Source of the DNA: Christensenellaceae bacterium | GTDB taxonomy: Bacteria; Bacillota; Clostridia; Christensenellales; DTU072 | Reading direction: 5' to 3' | Assembly: GCA_031259085.1 (NCBI GenBank) | Contig: JAIRMA010000041.1 | Span: 65,116-129,115 of the forward strand | DNA: 64,000 nt | Shown here: positions 40,237 through 50,761 of the stretch, one piece after another | Layout: the number at the start of each line of letters is the position of its first letter | How positions within the stretch are numbered: the stretch's first letter is position 1 | Made by a program: the position numbers and the translations under genes | The notes under the pieces: model-generated | Told to the model about the DNA's origin: nothing | Seen by the model: only the letters and a program-made list of their open reading frames with translations | Databases searched by the model: none

Positions 40237-41255
40237 CTTTGAACCCTCCCAGATCCATCACCCGCTACTAAAGCAAAGATTTCATGAACACTAACTTCAT
40301 TAAAATCACCCTCTATGGTGTGTTTAAGACAAGAAGCTGCTGTCGCAAATTCGACGGCCTCACTCTTTGACATGCCTTTTAAAAGTGAGTATATTAATCC
40401 CGCACAATATGCATCACCTGAACCAATCCTATCTTCTACATTTATCTCGTATTCTTTTGAATAAAAACTTGTGCCTCCTGAAAAAATAATACTTGACCAA
40501 CGATTTATGCTAGCTGATATACTCTTTCTCAATGTGAAAGCAATGAGTTTTAGGTTGCTAAATTTCATCTGTATTTCTTTAGCTATATCAACATATCCAT
40601 CTAGATTGACAGTGCCATTTGCAATATTAGTCGATGTAGCCTGAAGCCCAAACACTTTGTAACACTCCTCTTCATTTGAAACTAGTATGTCACAATATCT
40701 TATTAACTTAGTCATCGTTTTTTCAGCTTTTTGCCTGTCCCACAGTGAATTTCTGTAATTTAGGTCACAAGAAATCGGTACGCCCCTGTCTTTTGCTTCC
40801 TTTAACAAAACTTCTAATACGGTTAAAGTGTTATTTGACAATGCGGGTGTTATGCCTGTAAAATGAAAATGTTTAACTGAATCAAATAGGGCGTCCATTT
40901 CTATTTCTTTAATGTCAATAGAATTTATTGCCGAATTCTTTCTATCATAAATGATTTTACTAGCCCTTTGTGAGGCGCCTTTTTCAGAAAAATATAATCC
41001 TAGTCTTTCGCCCCCTCGTATAACGTGATCTACATTTACATTGTGTTCTTTAAGAGCTCTTAAACATGCATCTCCTAGGCTATTAAGAGGCAACTTTGTT
41101 AGAAATTTAACATCCTCACCAAAGTTGGCCAAAGAAACAGCAACATTTGCTTCTCCGCCTCCATAATAACACTTATAACTATTCGTCTGTGTGAATCTCT
41201 GATAATCAGTAGGCTGTAGCCTCATCATTATTTCACCAAATGTTAACACACTCAT
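40233..41255 (-). CDS. kdgK: 2-keto-3-deoxygluconate kinase (PfkB family)
   Basis: GGGEANVAVSLANFG; DRIGSGDAYCAGLIYSLL. Confidence 0.93.
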   Translation of the reverse strand: MSVLTFGEIMMRLQPTDYQRFTQTNSYKCYYGGGEANVAVSLANFGEDVKFLTKLPLNSLGDACLRALKEHNVNVDHVIRGGERLGLYFSEKGASQRASKIIYDRKNSAINSIDIKEIEMDALFDSVKHFHFTGITPALSNNTLTVLEVLLKEAKDRGVPISCDLNYRNSLWDRQKAEKTMTKLIRYCDILVSNEEECYKVFGLQATSTNIANGTVNLDGYVDIAKEIQMKFSNLKLIAFTLRKSISASINRWSSIIFSGGTSFYSKEYEINVEDRIGSGDAYCAGLIYSLLKGMSKSEAVEFATAASCLKHTIEGDFNEVSVHEIFALVAGDGSGRVQR

Positions 41256-41881
41256 CTTGTCATACCTGCATTGTCTTTTTCTCTTTGCTTAGCAATTATT
41301 GATAACCACAACCCAATATCTGCATCTGGCATACATAGTTCGCTACCAGCTCCTACAGCGTTAACACCAGCATCTAACCAATCTCTTAAATTGTCTTTGG
41401 ATATACCACCTGTAGCCATGAATTTAACATTTGGGAACGGCCCTCTTAGTGACTTTAAAGTCATAATATTTGAAGGAAATAATTTAACAAAGTCTATGCC
41501 GTATTCCAGCACAGAAATAAGATCAGTAGGTGTCTGTATCCCAGGAATTACAGCTGTAGAATAACGATTGCAAATTTTAACAACATCTAAACAAACACTA
41601 GGCGTAACAATGAATTCAGCTCCATTTAAAATTGCTATTCTGGCTGTCTGAGCGTCTAGCACTGTTCCCGCACCAATCAAAACCTCTGTTGACAAATATT
41701 TTTCTGACAGCGTAGCTATTGCATCATAAGCTTTCGGAGTGGTAAATGTGATCTCAATTATCTTAACACCGTTTTTTACGAGATGATTAGCTAGCTCTAT
41801 TGCTTTAGTAGCGCTTGCCCCGCGAATTACACCAACCAATTTATTTTCATCTATGGTTCTAAACACATTAGCACGTGTCAT
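41252..41881 (-). CDS. eda: KDPG aldolase
   Basis: IIEITFTTPKA; LIGAGTVLDAQTA; VKLFPSN; FMATGGIS. Confidence 0.93.
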   Translation of the reverse strand: MTRANVFRTIDENKLVGVIRGASATKAIELANHLVKNGVKIIEITFTTPKAYDAIATLSEKYLSTEVLIGAGTVLDAQTARIAILNGAEFIVTPSVCLDVVKICNRYSTAVIPGIQTPTDLISVLEYGIDFVKLFPSNIMTLKSLRGPFPNVKFMATGGISKDNLRDWLDAGVNAVGAGSELCMPDADIGLWLSIIAKQREKDNAGMTR

Positions 41882-42627
41882 AAATTTGCTCCATCAGAGA
41901 TTCTATATTGTTAATTATACTCATTTTTTAGCAGATAATCAATTTGTCCCATCGCTAAAAATATGGATATAATGGATATCTAACATAAATTCAATTTATC
42001 AAAAATTTGACGACATGCAATTGTTCTGAATTACAAACGATATGTGATAAACTTTTATTTTTTTCGTCTTAGTAACATAATAATTAGAAGCTTATGGTTG
42101 ATAAAATTTCATGTTTGTGTACAATTCGATGATAAAAAAACATGGAATTTTCAAATTTTTCATAATAGTTTTTTGCTCGGTTAATTTTCTATTCTTTTAA
42201 TCTTATTCTCATGAATTAACGAATTTTCGATTTTTAAACTGTGACAGTTATTACTGACTGATCATCAAACAATATAAATCTATCATGGTAAAAATTTAAA
42301 TGAATGTGCTCTTTGACGAGTGAGCTAATTATGCATGACACTTTAAGATTATTCAGTAATGCGTATCATTGAATTTAAATTCTTGCTAATTTTAAAAATT
42401 AATATGTTTTGGTCTTGTTGGTCTGTATTTTAGCATGTTGACAATATGTTGATACTATTATTCCAAATGTGTAAAGTCTTGACTTTTTTTAATAAAAATG
42501 ATATATTTATACAGTATAATTGCTTATCACTCTATATTGTGTTTTAGTTTACTCACACTGATTTCCGATTATATTAGAATCTAGATTCGATCCACAGCAT
42601 TAATGGGTAGTATTCAAAGGGTGTAAA

Positions 42628-45600
42628 ATGCTTAAAAAAATTAACTTATCTCTCATATTGATATTTATGCTACTGTGTGCTTTTATAATAACTGCCTGCA
42701 ATGACCGTCGGACAGAGGATGAGCCAGATCAGTTAGTTCTTGAGAACGAGGGCCCAATAACATTTTCTGAGGGGAATGTTAATTTGGCAACAATTCGATT
42801 TAAAAGAATTAGTGCATCAGGAGAGGTTAAAGAATATTATACGCTTGATTCCAGCATGCTAACTTCCGATCAGTTGAGCCGTCTCGACATATTAGGAACT
42901 CATTCACTAACTATTACATTAGATGATCTTAAATTGCAGATAACAGTTAATATTATTTCTCTAGGTGATGGGGAAAAGGTTTATATAACATTCGATGCAA
43001 AACCAGGTTTTTTCCAGACGCTAGGTGAAGATAATCTAAATCCTGCAGATGAATATCTCTTTGTATCGCGGTCAGACGCATCCCTTACGTATTTCCCAGA
43101 CCCAATTCGCGATGGTTATGATTTTGTTGGATGGTATACTACTCAGGATTTAACTGGGCAAAAAATTGAAAGCCCATACCCCACATCTTATTCACATACA
43201 CTATATGCAAAATGGGTAAGTTCTACTAAAATAAACCTGCTTTTTGTTGATAATGATGCAGGTACTTCTGTAACACAAACTATTCCTGAGGGTGAAACTT
43301 ATATATTTGAGAATGGTATAACTCAGGATGGCAAACTCTTTACAGGGTGGCGAGATAGCTCTACAAGTGAAATCCATTTGCCTGGAACTAGCCTGGTCGC
43401 ATCGGTTGATAGAACATTTTATGCTGTATATGATGTTATTAGATTTACTCTATCATTCTATGCTGATGCTTTCGTGACTCCTGAAAACCCATATGGACTT
43501 AAGGAATTTTCAGTAGAATATGGTTCCACTTTTTCAAACTATGAAATACCAGATGCTTCAATAACAGGGAAAACGCATATATGGCGTGATCGTGCTACTT
43601 CGTTAACACCAGTTTTAACAAACATCCGCTCTAATATAGCCATCGATGCCATCTATACAATAAATACATATGATTTACTTTTTTATATGCCAAAATTGTC
43701 TCTAGCCCCCGATTTCAATTTTGAAAATCTTTCCTTTGATAATCCTGATCATTATGAATTACGTCAAAAGATTACTGTGTCTTATGATGCTCATATAACT
43801 AATACCCCAGTCGTCACTGCATTTGATTTAACAGATGGAAGGCAAGGCTATAGCGGAAATTGGCAATATCGAGATCAAGGATTTTTTTCAACTACAGAAC
43901 AAGCAGAATCTGTTCTAAATAGTGGCATAAGATCAAACTACAATTTTTATGCTCGATATACCGTAATGAAATATACCCTGACATACATATATGGATCAGG
44001 CATTTTGAAAACTACAGTAACAATCAATGACGTCCCATATAACACTAAATTAACATCATACGATTTCCCAGATATTTCTACTGATTATCCGCAAAAGGAG
44101 TGGACTACCGTTTGGATCAGAAACAATCTAGTTTACGATGGAGGAGTTGTTGTAGTCACAGATAATATCACTTTTGAAGCGCAACATACTCTAAATCCTT
44201 ATATAGTTGAATTTTATTATCCTATAAAAACAAGAGATGGTATTACTATAGATTATGCCTCACTAGGCATTCATGATATTATTCAACCAGTACTGCGCAC
44301 CGTCCCAAATGGACAGAATATTGAAAATATTCCTACTTTTGGCGGAAACCCACAATACAAAATAGTAGCCTGGACAATTGGTGGTTCTGATGTTGAAATA
44401 GCACCAGCTACTTTAGCAAATTATTCCATTACACAGTTTTATGATAAAGAAACAAATGCCCATTTTACTGCTGTGGTTGAGATTATAAAATACACTGCAA
44501 TATTTATGTGTCTTTCTACTGTTGATACTGACGAATCGTACACTAACATCTTAACCATATCAGATATTCCTTATAATTCAATTATTAACACATCAACCTT
44601 ATTAGGTCATAACCTTACACTATTAGACCCTTCATACACAAATATGGAGTCAGATGATTTCACTTTCATTGGTTGGCATGCGGGAAGTGATTTTGCTTCA
44701 TCTATAATAATTAATTTTGATGATGGATTTACGATAACTGGTGATGTTCGGTTCTATTCTGAATGGATTGATTTCTTGAAAGGCACACCTGGATTAATTT
44801 TTAAAGCATACGAAACTGATAAATATGAGGTTGTCGGGTTTGTTCCGACAAGCAGTTCTGTGGATGGTCGTCCCGTGGTTTTTGAAACCGTGGTTATCCC
44901 AGAACAACATGAGGGAAAGCCTGTTACCAAAATTAATAATAGTGCTTTTGCGGATGCCTTTACTATAAAAATCGAAAACATCATGTTCGGATCTAATATT
45001 ATAGAAATTGATCCTGGCGCGTTCTCTGGATTGCAGTATTTGAAATCTTTTTCAATTTTAAATTTCTCTGACACTGGTTCTTATGTGTTTTTTGTAAATG
45101 ATGATGTGCTTTTCAAGAAAGTCGACACCGCTGTAACATTATTTGCATTTCCTGCGAGCAAAATGCCAAATGCTAACACATATGCTATTCCTAACAATTT
45201 AACCCAAGGCAGTGTTACCATTATAGAAACTTATGCCTTTAGTTTTAATAAATACATCACAGCTATAAGTGACCTAGGAAATGCTGTCACTGTAATAAAC
45301 GAATATGCTTTTTACGGGGCAGAGCTTTTAACCACGATTAGTTTTTCTGGGTTAACTCAGATAGGAGCTAGTGCTTTTGAAGATTGTGAATATTTATCTA
45401 ATTTAAATGGTAATTATGCCAGTTTAACTATTGTTGGTGAAAACGCTTTAGAAGGAACAGCCTGGATGGTACAACGTGCTAGCTATGCTGTTTTGGGTAC
45501 AGTTTTAATTCGTTATTCTGATACATTAACCACATTCTATGTGCCTGATGAGATAAGAGTGATCGCACCATTTGCATTTAAGACATTAGTGGGGACAACA

Positions 45601-45864
45601 ATGCTCCCTCTTAATATGATAGTCTTCGGAATAAATACAAATTTAATTATTATATCTACGGATGCATTCACTGGAGCTAACGTCTCAAGAGTGCGAATAT
45701 TAAAATCAACTAAAATCACCATTGATAGTGGCGCGTTTGGTTCTCAAATCAATACGAGGCGCACTCTCGAGGTTGCTACTCAAATGTTAGTAGACGCCTA
45801 CAAAGCAGATAATACTGTTACAAATATGTTTGATAAAAACAATATTATTATAAGCACAGATTAG
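42628..45864 (+). CDS. Surface lipoprotein with InlB/Flg_new-type repeats and BspA-like leucine-rich repeats
   Basis: Lipobox FIITAC; DGYDFVGWYTTQDLTGQKI...LYAKW; C-terminal EVVIPEQHEGKPVTKINNSAFADAF-type BspA repeats. Confidence 0.85.
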   Translation: MLKKINLSLILIFMLLCAFIITACNDRRTEDEPDQLVLENEGPITFSEGNVNLATIRFKRISASGEVKEYYTLDSSMLTSDQLSRLDILGTHSLTITLDDLKLQITVNIISLGDGEKVYITFDAKPGFFQTLGEDNLNPADEYLFVSRSDASLTYFPDPIRDGYDFVGWYTTQDLTGQKIESPYPTSYSHTLYAKWVSSTKINLLFVDNDAGTSVTQTIPEGETYIFENGITQDGKLFTGWRDSSTSEIHLPGTSLVASVDRTFYAVYDVIRFTLSFYADAFVTPENPYGLKEFSVEYGSTFSNYEIPDASITGKTHIWRDRATSLTPVLTNIRSNIAIDAIYTINTYDLLFYMPKLSLAPDFNFENLSFDNPDHYELRQKITVSYDAHITNTPVVTAFDLTDGRQGYSGNWQYRDQGFFSTTEQAESVLNSGIRSNYNFYARYTVMKYTLTYIYGSGILKTTVTINDVPYNTKLTSYDFPDISTDYPQKEWTTVWIRNNLVYDGGVVVVTDNITFEAQHTLNPYIVEFYYPIKTRDGITIDYASLGIHDIIQPVLRTVPNGQNIENIPTFGGNPQYKIVAWTIGGSDVEIAPATLANYSITQFYDKETNAHFTAVVEIIKYTAIFMCLSTVDTDESYTNILTISDIPYNSIINTSTLLGHNLTLLDPSYTNMESDDFTFIGWHAGSDFASSIIINFDDGFTITGDVRFYSEWIDFLKGTPGLIFKAYETDKYEVVGFVPTSSSVDGRPVVFETVVIPEQHEGKPVTKINNSAFADAFTIKIENIMFGSNIIEIDPGAFSGLQYLKSFSILNFSDTGSYVFFVNDDVLFKKVDTAVTLFAFPASKMPNANTYAIPNNLTQGSVTIIETYAFSFNKYITAISDLGNAVTVINEYAFYGAELLTTISFSGLTQIGASAFEDCEYLSNLNGNYASLTIVGENALEGTAWMVQRASYAVLGTVLIRYSDTLTTFYVPDEIRVIAPFAFKTLVGTTMLPLNMIVFGINTNLIIISTDAFTGANVSRVRILKSTKITIDSGAFGSQINTRRTLEVATQMLVDAYKADNTVTNMFDKNNIIISTD

Positions 45865-45881
45865 TTGTTGGAATTTAGTTA

Positions 45882-48821
45882 ATGCAAAAAACTATAGTAT
45901 ATTACAATCACGATAAAGTACGAAAATACACAGATAACAATAAAAACTCACATAGCCTCCATTCTGTAATACGAGCTCTTAACTTAGATTTTTCTACGGA
46001 AGATATAAGTTGTTTGTCTCAATATTCGAGTTTTCATAATCACAAATTTTCTGTTTTCGAAATTAAGTTATTAAATAGTTTTTGGAACACTTTATCTATT
46101 GCTGATAAAAGTATCGAACGCTTCGAGCTTATCACTAATAATCCCCATGTGTTTAGAGCTATAAGACGATATAGGCTAGTAGAAAACGCGCTGTGTATTG
46201 AAACAACTACTTTAAATTCTATAATTTTATCAAGTGCTGCTTTCATAGATAATTATAATTTATCGGATAACAATGAATTCGTATTGCTCCCATTGCCCTC
46301 GGCAAAAGGAAATCATTTGTATGGTATAATATCAAAAATAAAGTCCTGTGCAACTGCTGAACAACCACGGGCCATTCATACAGTTACCACAGAATTGCTT
46401 GCTTCAAATATAATTCCCATCTGCACAATCCGCATTGCCAGAGATAACATAACAAGGCAATTCTCGAAATCTGATACTGGCACATACGCGTATGAAAAAG
46501 GAATGTCTGTCACTGATGTTTTGAATTCCTCACTATCTGACTCCACTACAAAAATTGAAACAATTTGTTCATTTGGAGTCATTAGTTCTGATTTGACAAA
46601 AGAAGCATCCTTACCAGGCGATAAAATTTATGTGATTCCATATGAAAACACAACTTATACTGACTTTTCTACCTCTATAAAAGCATTATTTGATTCAAAT
46701 GCATCTAACACAATTCGCTCCATCGGAACAGGCAAATCTGTATTAGAAAAGCTCTTGTCATTAAATGTAGGGATGAAAATTGACGCTTTTAACATAGATG
46801 ACACTGTTATAAATAACCTTTCTAAGCCTAGTGATGATATAATATTAGTTGTTAAGAAAAATAAGAATGATTCTTTTTTTAATGAGACTGAAAATTTAGG
46901 ACTGAGCTCCATTCAATTAGGGATTGTCACACGTAGCAATTATTTTTCATTGATGTATAACAGGAAGACCTATGCTAAATTAAGCTTGACTTTATTGCGT
47001 AATTGCCCACTCAAAATCACAACGGCCAAAATCTACGAAGGACAATATAAACAAAAGAAAAAAAATATCTCTGAAATTAGAGAAAGCATTTTAAAGACAT
47101 TCAAAAATTTAAGATTTCAACAGGATGTTAGAATCGACCATATGGCTGGTGGCAACGTTTTATTTGCCCCAACTGGTGGTTTTAGGAATCCCACTCCTTC
47201 CTTAGTGAGTGGGTATGACCTGTCTAAATTTGAAAAAGAAAAAGCGTTGATTGTTGCGGTAGCAAATTGTTCTGATACTTTTAAATATACACCTTTTTTA
47301 TCGGCAATAAATGCTACTATATTGGCTATATCAAAACTTATTTTGCAAGGAGTTTCTTTGGCCTATACCGGGATAGTACTACATTGTCTTTATCCTTTAA
47401 TGAAAGATAATATCATAGATGACCCAGCATCTGTTGCATTCGCATGTTTTTATGCTGTTGATCAATTGAATGTTAGAGTTCTATCCTCTGACTTTACTCC
47501 ATCACCTAATATAACTGAGGCATCTGTAACGATGTTTGCTTGCGGCGTTGAGGTACAAGAACAGTCCGCTAAAAAAGTGTTTGAGAAAAAAAGCCGCGCG
47601 TATAAACTCCCATTGCGCCGTGATAAATATTATGTCCCAGATTTTAAATATCTCATCAAATTGTACAGTATTATTAACATTGGAATTGGTCGGGGGAATA
47701 TTCAATCCGCTACTATTATAGAAGATGACATTATGACAACAATAATGAAATCTCTAGCTGCAGATGGATCTGGATTTTCTTTTGCTAAACGCACATCAGA
47801 GCTTTTACAGTCCGAGGTTGGCGACTTCATTATTACTGCAAGTGATATGTCAGATTTTGCGTCAATTGATTATGAATACATAGGCTTTGTTAATGAAAAT
47901 TCAATTATTAAAACCATAGAAGCTGATTTGGATTTTGGGCATATATCTGATATGATATTGCCAATAAAGCCCAATCCGAAACTTCAAATTAATGAATATA
48001 CTTTATATAATAATACTAAAATTTCTATTCCACCTAAATCTGTACAGCCAACTGTTTTTATTCCTGTTGTAGATATTGCCTCTAGCAACCAATTATCAGC
48101 ATCTTTTGAAAATGCAGGTGCACTTATAAAAAAACAATTCGTGCCAAGCGAGTTAACTAACTATGAATTGTTAAAAAAATCCGCTGAACAAATATCAAGG
48201 TCTCAAATTTTAGCACTAAGTGCTTGTAATAAATTAGATGCTCAGCTGGACAAACATTCAAGATTTTATAAATTCTTTATAAATCCTATCATTATAAATG
48301 CCGTTAATAAATTACTTGAAAACGGTGGACTTATCCTTGGATTAGGCGAAGGTTTTAGGTCTCTATTAGAATTAAATTTGATCCAATTTGGCTCTATCAG
48401 TGCCAAAATGGCCACTGACATTAAATTTATTAATTTCGATAGCTCAGTGGCATTAACAGAGGGAACAACAGGTGTTTTGACGTCTTCTTTGTCACCTTGG
48501 ATGTATGGAACCAATCTCTCTCAAGCATTTACTATTCCTATATCATTAAACCCTGGTCGTTTAATCATACCAGAAAATACAATGCGAGATTTAGATGCAA
48601 ATGGACAGATCGTCTCAAGATACGTTGATCCAATGCTCATACCGACAATGCAATCACCGTATAATCCTAATAACGCAGACTTTGCTGTAGAAAGCATCTG
48701 TTCTCAAGATGGAAGAATTTTAGGGCGGACTGGGCATTACGAAAGAATACATAAATTTAGAAATGTCCCAGAAGATGCAGATAACAATTTGTTTAAAAGA
48801 GGCATTGATTTCTTCAAGTGA
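45882..48821 (+). CDS. Degenerate PurL (phosphoribosylformylglycinamidine synthase)-fold protein, predicted pseudoenzyme
   Basis: C-terminal region SSLSPWMYG..LSQAFTIPISLNPGRLIIPENTMRDLDANGQIVSRYVDP...PYNPNNADFAVESICSQDGRILGRTGHYERIHKFRNVP follows PurL GATase-domain consensus; GLILGLGEGFRSLLEL sits at the GLILGICNGFQAL nucleophile site (Cys to Gly); N-terminal FSVFEIKLLNSFWNTLSIAD aligns with the ..TEIRVLDTYWSDHCRH region. Confidence 0.8.
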   Translation: MQKTIVYYNHDKVRKYTDNNKNSHSLHSVIRALNLDFSTEDISCLSQYSSFHNHKFSVFEIKLLNSFWNTLSIADKSIERFELITNNPHVFRAIRRYRLVENALCIETTTLNSIILSSAAFIDNYNLSDNNEFVLLPLPSAKGNHLYGIISKIKSCATAEQPRAIHTVTTELLASNIIPICTIRIARDNITRQFSKSDTGTYAYEKGMSVTDVLNSSLSDSTTKIETICSFGVISSDLTKEASLPGDKIYVIPYENTTYTDFSTSIKALFDSNASNTIRSIGTGKSVLEKLLSLNVGMKIDAFNIDDTVINNLSKPSDDIILVVKKNKNDSFFNETENLGLSSIQLGIVTRSNYFSLMYNRKTYAKLSLTLLRNCPLKITTAKIYEGQYKQKKKNISEIRESILKTFKNLRFQQDVRIDHMAGGNVLFAPTGGFRNPTPSLVSGYDLSKFEKEKALIVAVANCSDTFKYTPFLSAINATILAISKLILQGVSLAYTGIVLHCLYPLMKDNIIDDPASVAFACFYAVDQLNVRVLSSDFTPSPNITEASVTMFACGVEVQEQSAKKVFEKKSRAYKLPLRRDKYYVPDFKYLIKLYSIINIGIGRGNIQSATIIEDDIMTTIMKSLAADGSGFSFAKRTSELLQSEVGDFIITASDMSDFASIDYEYIGFVNENSIIKTIEADLDFGHISDMILPIKPNPKLQINEYTLYNNTKISIPPKSVQPTVFIPVVDIASSNQLSASFENAGALIKKQFVPSELTNYELLKKSAEQISRSQILALSACNKLDAQLDKHSRFYKFFINPIIINAVNKLLENGGLILGLGEGFRSLLELNLIQFGSISAKMATDIKFINFDSSVALTEGTTGVLTSSLSPWMYGTNLSQAFTIPISLNPGRLIIPENTMRDLDANGQIVSRYVDPMLIPTMQSPYNPNNADFAVESICSQDGRILGRTGHYERIHKFRNVPEDADNNLFKRGIDFFK

Positions 48822-48862
48822 CATACATACATACTATCATTTACTATGTTTTTAATGATTTC

Positions 48863-49950
48863 TTAATCGTTTTTGTATGACTCTATCAATTCCCTAAAAT
48901 CTTGTAACAACCTCTCTGAATTTTCATTTTTCACAAGTTTTTGCCAATTGGAAATTACCTCATATCAATAGATTCTTTCAGAATATATCCTGATTTTAAA
49001 ACTTATAATGAAAAACATGGCAGGATTTTACAAATAATTTTTTAAGCAATTATTTGTATTTTAATCAGAATTATATAGAGCAAACTTAGATCATATTGTT
49101 ATCTACAATATCAGACACTATAAACAAATATCGCCAAAAATTAACTTAACACCGCTAAAAAATAAAATGATGCTTTTTATTCCTTGCCTTTCAATAGTCT
49201 TAAATCCTCATTTCTATTGTTTTTAGACAGTATATTCAAATCTAAGAACTCCTACCATGTTTGATCTATTAAATCACGCTAGTGTGCTCTTTTGTTGAAT
49301 TTATAAAAACTTATCTATTATCGTTTAAATCCCTAAAATTCCTATTTTATATGCTATAGATTTAGATAATTCTATCCCTATCATGATTTTGATTATTAGC
49401 TGATCTTTTGATTTAATAAAATTAATTTGCAGCATTTCACGAAATTTAGCATGCGGTCTTATATCATCCTTGAAGTAAATTTGAGTTTGTTAATATTCTG
49501 TGATGATCCAAATTAGCAATTTCATCGGACTCGAGAACGATTCTACAGCTTTATACTCTTTATTTAAGCCCAATTGATGCCAATTATTGTGGTGATAATT
49601 TCTTAAACATTCTCACTATGATGCGAAAATTGCATTGTTTCTTGTATCTTAATTATCACTTGCATTTATCTTATCTGCATAGTCGGTAGAGATAATCAGT
49701 CACTACCCTTAATCTCATCTTAGTAACATGTAAAACTAGCAAGATAACCCACTACATGACCACGGCAATGCAAGTATTTATTTCATCTAAATTTTGATTA
49801 ATGTCTTCTAAAGAGTCCCATTTACTATATTTTTATTGAGGCTTTCTTGTTGAGAATTATGACAAGCGATTTCCATAGATTCAAAATTAAGGTTCCCAAA
49901 TGCACCTATCATGTGTTTTAAGTTTATCAATTTTCAAAATACTTCTCACA
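48863..49950 (-). pseudogene. Possible relic of HPt-containing / hybrid sensor kinase-type gene(s)
   Basis: Minus-strand fragments: LINLKHMIGAFGNLNFESMEIACHNSQQESLNKN (~49.83-49.94 kb), IYFKDDIRPHAKFREMLQINFIKSKDQLIIKIM (~49.4-49.5 kb), EVISNWQKLVKNENSERLLQDFRELIESYKND* (48863-~48960), in several broken frames. Confidence 0.3.
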
Positions 49951-50189
49951 GAAAAACCTATATGAAATTGAATGCAGAATTACAGCTTGTCTATATACAG
50001 TTTACACGTGCGACATAAACGGAGGTTAGTATTGAAATTAACTTAAGTTAACAATCTTACGAATTTCCTATTATTTGATATCATGCTACTTGATTTTTTT
50101 TTAATTTATTGTTATTATTTACTATAGTCAAACTATGCTTTTAGTGATTTCCAATTTGTTTTAAGCAAAAATTCTATTGGAGGATTCAA

Positions 50190-50516
50190 ATGAGTTATAT
50201 AGATTTAAAAACTGCAATGACACGCTTAGGCAACAACCTAACTCTTTATAAAAGATTATTAAAAATGTTTTTGGATAATTCTAAATTTTCAGAACTTGAA
50301 GATGCACTGGCCAGTGATGATTTACATATGGCAGCAGATGTAGCACATGCTATTAAAGGCGTTGCTGGAAATCTAGCACTTGAGCCTTTGTTTGCGCTTA
50401 GTACTGATCTCATGAATCAACTGAGAATGGGACTTCGTGACGCAGACACTATCACAGCATACAGAGAAACTCTTAACTTAACAAAGGCTGAAGTACAAGA
50501 ATTTTTAAATTCTTGA
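50190..50516 (+). CDS. Stand-alone HPt (histidine phosphotransfer) domain protein
   Basis: 108 aa; AADVAHAIKGVAGNLALEPL matches the HPt HxxKGxxxNL motif. Confidence 0.8.
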   Translation: MSYIDLKTAMTRLGNNLTLYKRLLKMFLDNSKFSELEDALASDDLHMAADVAHAIKGVAGNLALEPLFALSTDLMNQLRMGLRDADTITAYRETLNLTKAEVQEFLNS

Positions 50517-50761
50517 GTATGACTCATTCATTTAACGCTACATAACGTTTTTATTTTCATGATTGATTAATTGCTTGTTTTTTATGATCTTTATTTAAAC
50601 TACTCAAGTTATCAAAGATGTCTGTTATTAATTTTTGTGATCTGTTAATTTCATGAATTCCATTATTAATTATGCTTAAAACACTATTAAATCACACCTG
50701 ATCAAAGTAATATAAACTTAAATTAAACTCTAAGCAATTACATATAAAGGAGGCTCCTCTC

